A stretch of 64,000 nucleotides of DNA from Sporodiniella umbellata (lineage: Eukaryota; Mucoromycota; Mucoromycetes; Mucorales; Rhizopodaceae): the NCBI GenBank assembly GCA_025677835.1, contig JAIXMR010000064.1, forward strand, positions 62,001-126,000, in the 5' to 3' direction. This document shows positions 57,181 to 64,000 of the stretch, piece by piece; the stretch's first letter is position 1; each line of letters begins with the position of its first letter. Both the position numbers and the translations under genes were made by a program. The notes under the pieces were generated by a model, which was not told where the DNA came from, searched no databases, and saw nothing but the letters and a program-made list of their open reading frames with translations.

Positions 57181-60100
57181 TCATTGCAAAGACTGCTGCT
57201 CCTTAGAGTCTACATCGTCACTTTCAATGTCAAATAGGTAGTGGTAATTTAACACAAGGTATTTAACAATGTTTTGATGATGTCCAAGGTTTGACATTGT
57301 TGTGGCGAAGGAGGCGGGTCCAGGCGCAGGCTGAAGTAAAGTAGGACCAAAGACAATAGCCAGATTGGTAGCGTACATATGATTAATTGCCTCAAAGTCG
57401 GTTACACTAACAGTAATAGAATTAATAAATGTAAATGGCAAATAAAAAATAAACACGGCATTTACGTGACGAAGTGTTCAGTGATTCTTTTAAGTAGTAT
57501 ATAATTAGAAAATGGTAGTTTTTTGATCACTTCCTTAATTAAATAAACTCGTTGGTCGTGGTCTCCAGAAGCTAAATAGATATGTATTTTTAGAATGTAA
57601 TATAAATGAAAACTATGTTCGTATTACCTGAAGCATTAATAAACTCGTCGTAATAGGTATATGTCAGTAAAGGCTCTGGAAGCTCTCGCAAAAATTGTTT
57701 AAAGGCGTCAGCAATTACATTGATATCAGCCCATTTTGAGTCGCTGAGATCGACATTGTCTATGTTCTTGTTGAATTCGGTTTTAAGAGCAGTCACGATT
57801 GAGCCTGTGCCTGCAACGCGATAAATTCCTACTTCTTCCAATCCACGCTTTTCTATTTCTTGTATACACTTTTCTACAACTACAGGCACTTTCATTTCAC
57901 ACATCAAAACTTCCAAAGAAACTCCATAAACGGACTTGCGATCAGGTACCTGTTGATTTCGGGGCGTCTCGTTAAGAATTGCACTTCTTCTCCGTTCACA
58001 CTCACTATCCAAAGACTCAGCAGCAAGAACGCTTTGGCGTTTCACAGCACCTTCCCGCGCAGCACCGTTAATCTGACGCATCCATTCGTCCAAGTCTTGT
58101 CGGTTCATACCTTGAAAAAGGTACTGCCCTCCTTCTTCTGTAACCACACGAAATACAAAATCTCTTTTTGTATATGTACTGGCAATAGATGTAGTGGAGT
58201 GAATGAGGTTAATAACAGTGGAAGCCTTGGTGGATGTTAGTTGACTTTCATTATTTTCTGCGGACAAAAGAGGATTTGTAGGACCAGATACCATAGATAT
58301 AGGTCGTAATCCTTTGAAAAAGGAGTTGATGCGGGGTATCACGCTTTGGGTCTTGTCCTGCTTTTCAAAAAATTTGAGCTGATCCATCTGCTTTTTTTGC
58401 ATTTTGTATTGGAGAGTGAGCCAATCTTTGTCGACACGGTCTCTTTCTTTGAAGTCTTTCTTGATCTTTTCCATCTGCTTGTTGACCAAGGCAGAAAATA
58501 CTGTCTTACAAGCCTGAGACTTGCCTGATGAACTCAAGAGAGAAATGCCTGTCGTGTTTCCAGATACTGAGCCTTTCTTGTTTTCACGAGCAGCCCGCTC
58601 TTTTAGACATTCCCAATTCGCTTTTGTAGGGTTAGGTGAGACAAGAAAAGATAGACTAGGGCTCTCTGTTGTTTTCTGTTCGTTGAGCCCTGATTGTACA
58701 TTAAGAATCATCTTCAAAAACCGATGGAGACAGAATTTCTTTTCAAAATCAACCCACTGGCCTTTCTTTTCTTTTGTTTCAGGAAAATGAAAGCAGATTT
58801 CAATTATACGATCCATAATCCATCCAAGACTAGGTACTAAAGCCAAGACGGTATCTTGATTAGAAGACAATTCAGACTGACTCGCAGCCAGCTGCATCTT
58901 GCTTATTAAGCTTTCTAGAGAGTCAAGCTCTGTGGCGTGGCACGTTGATATATCATTCCATGCTTTGGTAAACAGTCGAACCTCAGGGCTTACCAAGGCA
59001 CTGGCGATAGCATTCTCAACGAACCCTGGGATTCGCTTTTCGGCTTTTTCGAGTTCTGGAAAAAGGTCTTTTTTCTCGTTATGCATTTGACTAAGCATAA
59101 TGATCTTTAAGAATTTTTGAATACGTTGTGTGCGTGTTTTCAAATCAATTTTAGAACAGGATATTTCGTGAATAGCCCAGCTACGAAGAATATAATGCAT
59201 GCAGTATAAATGCTGTATAGATCCAGGAAAAGCCAAAAGAAGATCGTCGTCCGAGAATGCAGATGGAAAAACTACAGACCTTCTAGCGCCTTGGATAGCA
59301 CTAAATATATCAGAAATCACCACATCTTCATAAAGAATATGACGATCAGAGCAGTAGGATGAGGGGACACCCATGACAGCAGCAAAAGCTGTAGATATCT
59401 TGGACGTACGGCTCGGCTTACGTGCAGGTAACCAAGCATAAAGGTCGCTACATTGTGCTTCAATCACATCAGATGCCTGTAACCAGTCCTGATTGTCTAT
59501 ACACAAGAGTAGCTGCCTGGCATTTTCGTTCGCTTCGCTCAACAAATATTCTGGTGTGTAGCTATCAATCAGACTGACAATATCGGCTTCCAACGGTTCA
59601 TGCGATATAACCAATGGGACCCTTTTACTAACAGCAGGCTGGATAGAGACCTTGTATAGTTGCGAGCCATGCATTAGCTGCTGGTATAGGCTGTGAGCGC
59701 TTTGAAGACATCCAACGTCAAAGGCATCTGACCCCATATCGTAACAGGGTGATAGACTGTTTTGAATCAATAAACTTTCTAGCTTGTTAATCGTTTCCTT
59801 TAACTCTTCAGCTCTACTTGTTGCCTTTACAAGGCCTTCTCGCTTCTCGTTTTCTAGGCTGTCTTTCAATAAATACAATTCTAATAACGATCTCCAGTCC
59901 TCCAGATCTTCCCTTGCATCGCCTAAGAAAGTATACACGCGACTAACAAACTCGATATCGTCCACAAAATCATATGGATATTCCTCGACCCATATCACAA
60001 TCAAAGTAAGTATGCGGTTGCATATTAAAGCTATACTATTCCAGTCATAAGAATTGACCTCAATCTCTTCTTGATGAGCCAAAGAGCTTGATACTGTTTC

Positions 60101-63100
60101 TTGAGACTCTGTAAAATAAGTCTCTACCAACTTCAGTGTCGGATTTTTTCTCCTTGCTGTCAGTTTACATTTTGCCTTTGCATTCAGATATTTTTTGTGA
60201 AACATGTTAAGCAAATGGGTTGAGGAGCAGTGACTACGATAAGTACCAAAAAACGTACTGATAAAGTTCTCCTCGTCCATCACTATTTTGGACACCAACT
60301 CTTGATCATTCTCTGGTAAGGATGTTGTATTCCATTGATCCTTGAGATCCTCCTGATACGGGTGTAGTTTAGTGACCAGGCAATCAACTAAACAATCAAA
60401 ACTCGCCCCTTTAATGTTCACTAACAATTCTGATTGGTTTGATGCATCAAGACTTTCTTTAAAATCCTTATCTACAAAAAATAGTATCGCTTGTTAATTC
60501 ACCATTTGAAACATAAAGGCGGTGAAGACCAGTTTCTGCATATTACCTCGCTTGGAGTTTGAGGGGGAATCTAACAGATCTATCTCTTTCACGGAGAAAC
60601 AGTCCTTCTTATTCCTTCTCAATAAGGCCGAGGCTTTAAACAACAGATCTCCATGGGAAACCACTAGATTCGAATCGGCTAGGCGAAGGCGCATTTGACT
60701 AGTGTTCATTTGGCTGACCTTTGAAGAGTTGATAGAACCCTGACGTCCAGCCCCAAACCCAAAACGACTGTGTAGAGACTTTAGAACATCGTGCCGGCGT
60801 GAATCAACACTTGCTAGGGTAAGATCAATACTCGAGTAGAAATCGAGCGTTCTTCTTTTGAACCACTTTTTCTCTGTACTGTTAGAACAGACTTCCTGAG
60901 CCGAGTTCTCGGTGTCTTGAATTTCGTTTTCTCCCCTGAGCTCAGTACTGTTTTCAAATAGCGTGCAGTTGTCAAGTATTTTTGGAAACTGGAGTGATGC
61001 ATGAGAAGGGGGTAAAACATCGGTCGCAGGTTGATGAGGGCGAAATTTGTGATGTTCTAAGACTCGGCCAAAAATCCTAGGTTCGCAGGCTACAGATGCC
61101 TCCTGCAGGTATTTTAGATTATGGGGAGCAGAAGCAAGGTCCGTTACAGAAAGCTCAAAAAACAATTGAAGCGACCGAATGGCTAGGATCTGTGTAGTTC
61201 TCACATCCCAGTGATTCGATTTTTGCTTCCACTGGTCTAGACTATTTCTGACCATGATATAAATCGTACGACATTCTTCAAAGTTGACCACCTTTGGCCC
61301 TAACATCTTTGACGGATTTCTTTTTAGGCGATCAATAGTATGCCGAATTGTACCAAAAAAAGGAAGGCTATCAGGGTCGTTCAGGTGCAGCACCTCTGTA
61401 TAGCGGCCGCATATTTCTTTTTCCCAGTTTTCTGACCAAAGGCTTTGATCAAATAGACCGTATTCAGCCAGGATCACAGTCCATTGAGTCTTGACTAACT
61501 GTACCATCGAACGATCTACAAGCTTCCAGGCCTCTCGAAGCCGGACTACACCGGCAGAACAGATACCCAAAGCCACTGCACACCAGCCGCTCATGTCTTT
61601 CAACTCGTAAAGTCGAATACCCACAAGAATCCATTGTTTAAGAATTCTAGCTCTCAGAAGAGCCCCCTCGGGCTGTTGAGAATCAATTAGCACATGGTTT
61701 CTTATCAGTTTTGTTAGAAAGTGAGGAGAAGAAGACGTAAATAGCAAGGAATTCAACATGTCCGCCATAGTTTGAGGTCGGGGCAAGTAAGACAATGGGT
61801 CTACAAGCGCCTGGCGATGTTTGACATGTTGGGAAAAATGAAACAAATATATCTGGTCTGCAAAGCTCTGAGGTGACAAAGTCAAAAAAAAAGCAGCTGT
61901 AAGTGAATTCACTGTTAGACTTGAAAGATCAATCCAATCGTCATCAACTGATTTTATCTGATCACTAGTTTTTGACGTCTCGGCATCGTTAGCTAGGAAA
62001 AAAATCGGAATGTGAGTAAAAAAAAAAAGGAAAGGGCAGAAAGGAGTAAATAACCTTAAAACGGATCTTACTTGTTTCATTCCCAGCAACTTGTTTTGCA
62101 TTTTCAGCTACTGTTGACAGAGCAAGTTCTTTTAAAGTCGAGGTATCCAAACTTGTGATACTGTCTATTATAGATATCATACCACTAGCAACATCTCCAA
62201 TGACATCAAGGCCAAACTCTTTACACCACATAGTAAACAGGCTAAGTAATTGACCATCGAGTTTTGCTCCAAAATCAGAAACGATGGCTTGAATTTCATT
62301 CAAAACGATAGATCCCGTTGTAAAGCTGGAATAGTTGAGTAGAAAAACCCGCATGTAATCTCTGTCTTTAGTTAGTAAAAGCTCGTGAATTAGAGCTGCT
62401 GCTGATCCTCCAACAATATCGATTCTGTGATCCGATTGGCAAGACCTGATGAGGTCAGGATGATACCTTTGCGCGGTATCGTAAGGCTTGCTTTCAAGAT
62501 CCAAAGCGGTGCTAGTGTTGGAAGTTTGAATAGATGACTCAGGGCCACACCAGCCCGACAGGTTGCTGAAAAGGTCTTCCTCTATAGTACAAGCCGGTTT
62601 CTTTTGCTGCCTTTGTCGAAGCGCCTGAGCCCAAGAAAGCCCTGAAGAATAGCTTTGGACTGCATAGATACCCAAAGGCTGATGATTCAAGGAGAGAGAA
62701 AACAAAAAACTATTATTAGAAAAAGTATCTGATTTTTGTGAGCTAAGCGATGAAGGAGTGGTAGGAGAATTGTCTAGGGTTGAATGAATCTGGGAGATCT
62801 TGAGCTGTTCAATCGACAGCTGTTGGTGTATCTCCCATGGCTGTTTTATGCTGCTTTGGTAGCAAATATAAACATAGTCTTCATCCAGTACAAAATGTGC
62901 TGGCTTTTTTACCTCCATTGTAGATGGGTAAAGTTCAACTAGTGTAATGCTGCAAAAAGCGCTGGTAGAGTTGGCAAAAACCTGTTGGGACTCTTGATTG
63001 AACTCGGAAAGAATAGTCTTGTTTGGTATAAAGCTGCAGTCAATAGAAGAAGATGCACTGATCGACGGAGAAGTAGTAGACGGAAAGAAAGATTTAAATG

Positions 63101-63563
63101 GTGACTCCGTATGTACCTTGAAAAGATAGAGTTTATGACCTCTAAGAATTACTTTATACAGCTTCCAATCTTTGTCTGTTTTTGATTGTTTCTGGACCGG
63201 TTGAAAGTCCATCTTTTTGAACAGATAGCCTTCCCTGATCACTATCAAACTTGCTCTTTTTTCTATTTTATCGTCTCGGTTACGTCTGCTTGGCATCAAT
63301 TGATTCGAACGAGTAATCAAAGATTCCATAGCCATCATTGATACTGGCCGTTGAGGCTTACGCTTCTGGTGAGTATGAGAGCTATGGAGTTCGTCAAAAG
63401 ATTTCGATGGAGCTTTGACTGTATTGGATTCATCATCCAACACTTCCTTTTTGTCAGCTTGGAATAACCGGTTTTTTATGAAATTGAAAGTGTTACTGTT
63501 ACTACGAATATTTTCTCCAGTTTGGTTTGTTGAGTTCATGTTTTTTGATCTTTTTAGTTTCAT
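57181..63563 (-). CDS. BEM2: Bem2-like RhoGAP with PH and RasGEF-like modules
   Basis: Five exons (63563-62072, 61992-60547, 60471-57628, 57571-57466, 57406-57181), 2037 codons. An N-terminal PH-like domain lies at about residues 110-310 (EGYLFKKM, DWKLYKVILRGHKLYLFK). Then come a RasGEF N-type region (LLLTKDRDYMRVFLLNYSSF), a RasGEF-like region (AFFLTLSPQSFADQIYLFHF, LRARILKQWILVGIRLYELK) and a second such pair (CLVDCLVTKLHPYQ, ENFISTFFGTYRSHCSSTHL). A second PH domain (about 1705-1770) and a RhoGAP domain (about 1810-2030) follow. The RhoGAP arginine finger is in EEVGIYRVAGTGS, and later come FLRELPEPLLTYTYYDEFIN and NLAIVFGPTLLQP. Yeast Bem2 inactivates Rho1/Cdc42 and controls polarity and cell-wall growth. 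The RasGEF-like parts probably lack exchange activity (inference). The start ATG at 63563 gives MKLKRSKNMN. Confidence 0.93.
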
Positions 63564-64000
63564 GTTTTTTTTTATCTCCCCTTTTAATCAGAAAGGCAAA
63601 GGATATTATTATATAAAAAAATAGGACGTTAAAAAAAAATAAGGGAAATAAAAAAAGAAGGAATAAAGAAAGCCCCACTTCTTTTTTCTTTCACTTTCTC
63701 TCTTGCGATCTTTTCCCTCATCTTTCCTCTTTTTCAGCCTGTCTTTATTTATATATATCTGTCTCCCTCATAAACTCCCTTACTCCTCTTTTTTTATGAT
63801 TTGGGGCGTTTATGTTTATTGTTACTTTGGTAAACTGTAGCAAATATTTCATCATAAAACAAAGAAAACAATACATAGTTTTTCTTGATAACAAAAAATT
63901 GTATTTAAAGAATCTTTTTGGTTTTTTTATCCTGTATTCTTGATTAGATCAGACAGAGGGAGAAACAAGGTACACGTCTCCTTAGCATCAAGACATAGAT
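63564..64000. promoter_or_regulatory. Upstream region of the Bem2-like gene
   Basis: Window end: about 440 bp upstream of the Bem2-like ATG. It has A-rich leader sequence, pyrimidine-rich stretches (TTTCTTTCACTTTCTCTCTT near 63690) and AT-rich DNA. No gene seen. Confidence 0.5.

Overview
The window is nuclear DNA of a filamentous fungus, most likely a Mucoromycota (Mucorales-type) species. The evidence is about 26 protein genes with many short introns (mostly 45-100 nt, GT-AG), AT-rich spacers full of long A/T homopolymers and TA/TG/TTA microsatellites, and fungal families throughout: APSES factor, Bud4/anillin, Bem2, Fpk1/nrc-2 kinase, Ran1-type kinase, Dlt1, SWIRM protein. No ribosomal RNA, mobile element with coding capacity, CRISPR array or convincing tRNA was seen. 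The genus cannot be fixed from the sequence alone.

Layout. 0-9 kb: an APSES (StuA-type) regulator, a YAK1 kinase, a SAM+HMG-box protein and a PCI-domain (CSN12/PCID2-type) protein. 8.5-9.7 kb: a divergent histone H4-H3 pair. 9.8-15.3 kb: Hsp90 co-chaperone Cdc37, a small two-helix membrane protein, Ubc13, a Rheb GTPase and a Ran1/Pat1-like kinase. 15.3-20.9 kb: a gene-poor stretch holding a near-identical ~700-bp direct repeat, with copies at 16689-17392 and 19491-20208. 20.9-29.1 kb: a bHLH protein, an Fpk1/nrc-2 AGC kinase and a large three-SANT SNT1/NCoR-like corepressor. 30.4-39 kb: a tiny CENP-W-like histone-fold gene, Dlt1, a UNC93-like transporter, an alpha-arrestin with a reading-frame break, an LEA2-like type II membrane protein and proteasome subunit alpha-4. 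39.3-47.8 kb: a two-domain glycosyltransferase (GT8-like + GT64) and an ankyrin+anillin/Bud4 septation protein. 49.9-53.6 kb: fatty-aldehyde-type ALDH and the 24-kDa subunit of complex I. 55.8-63.6 kb: a SWIRM protein and a Bem2-type RhoGAP.

Nothing suggests an operon or one pathway cluster. The genes are mainly housekeeping, signalling and morphogenesis genes in mixed orientation. Several form functional themes: PKA/TOR-linked growth control (YAK1, APSES, Rheb, Ran1-like), polarity and cytokinesis (Bud4-like, Bem2-like, Fpk1-like), and chromatin (H3/H4, SNT1-like, SWIRM, CENP-W-like). A CRE-like TGACGTC element lies 80-125 bp upstream of at least four start codons.

Exon models were built by eye from splice-site consensus, frame continuity and family conservation. 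Every multi-exon model has a coding length divisible by three, except the arrestin, where exactly one base is missing.
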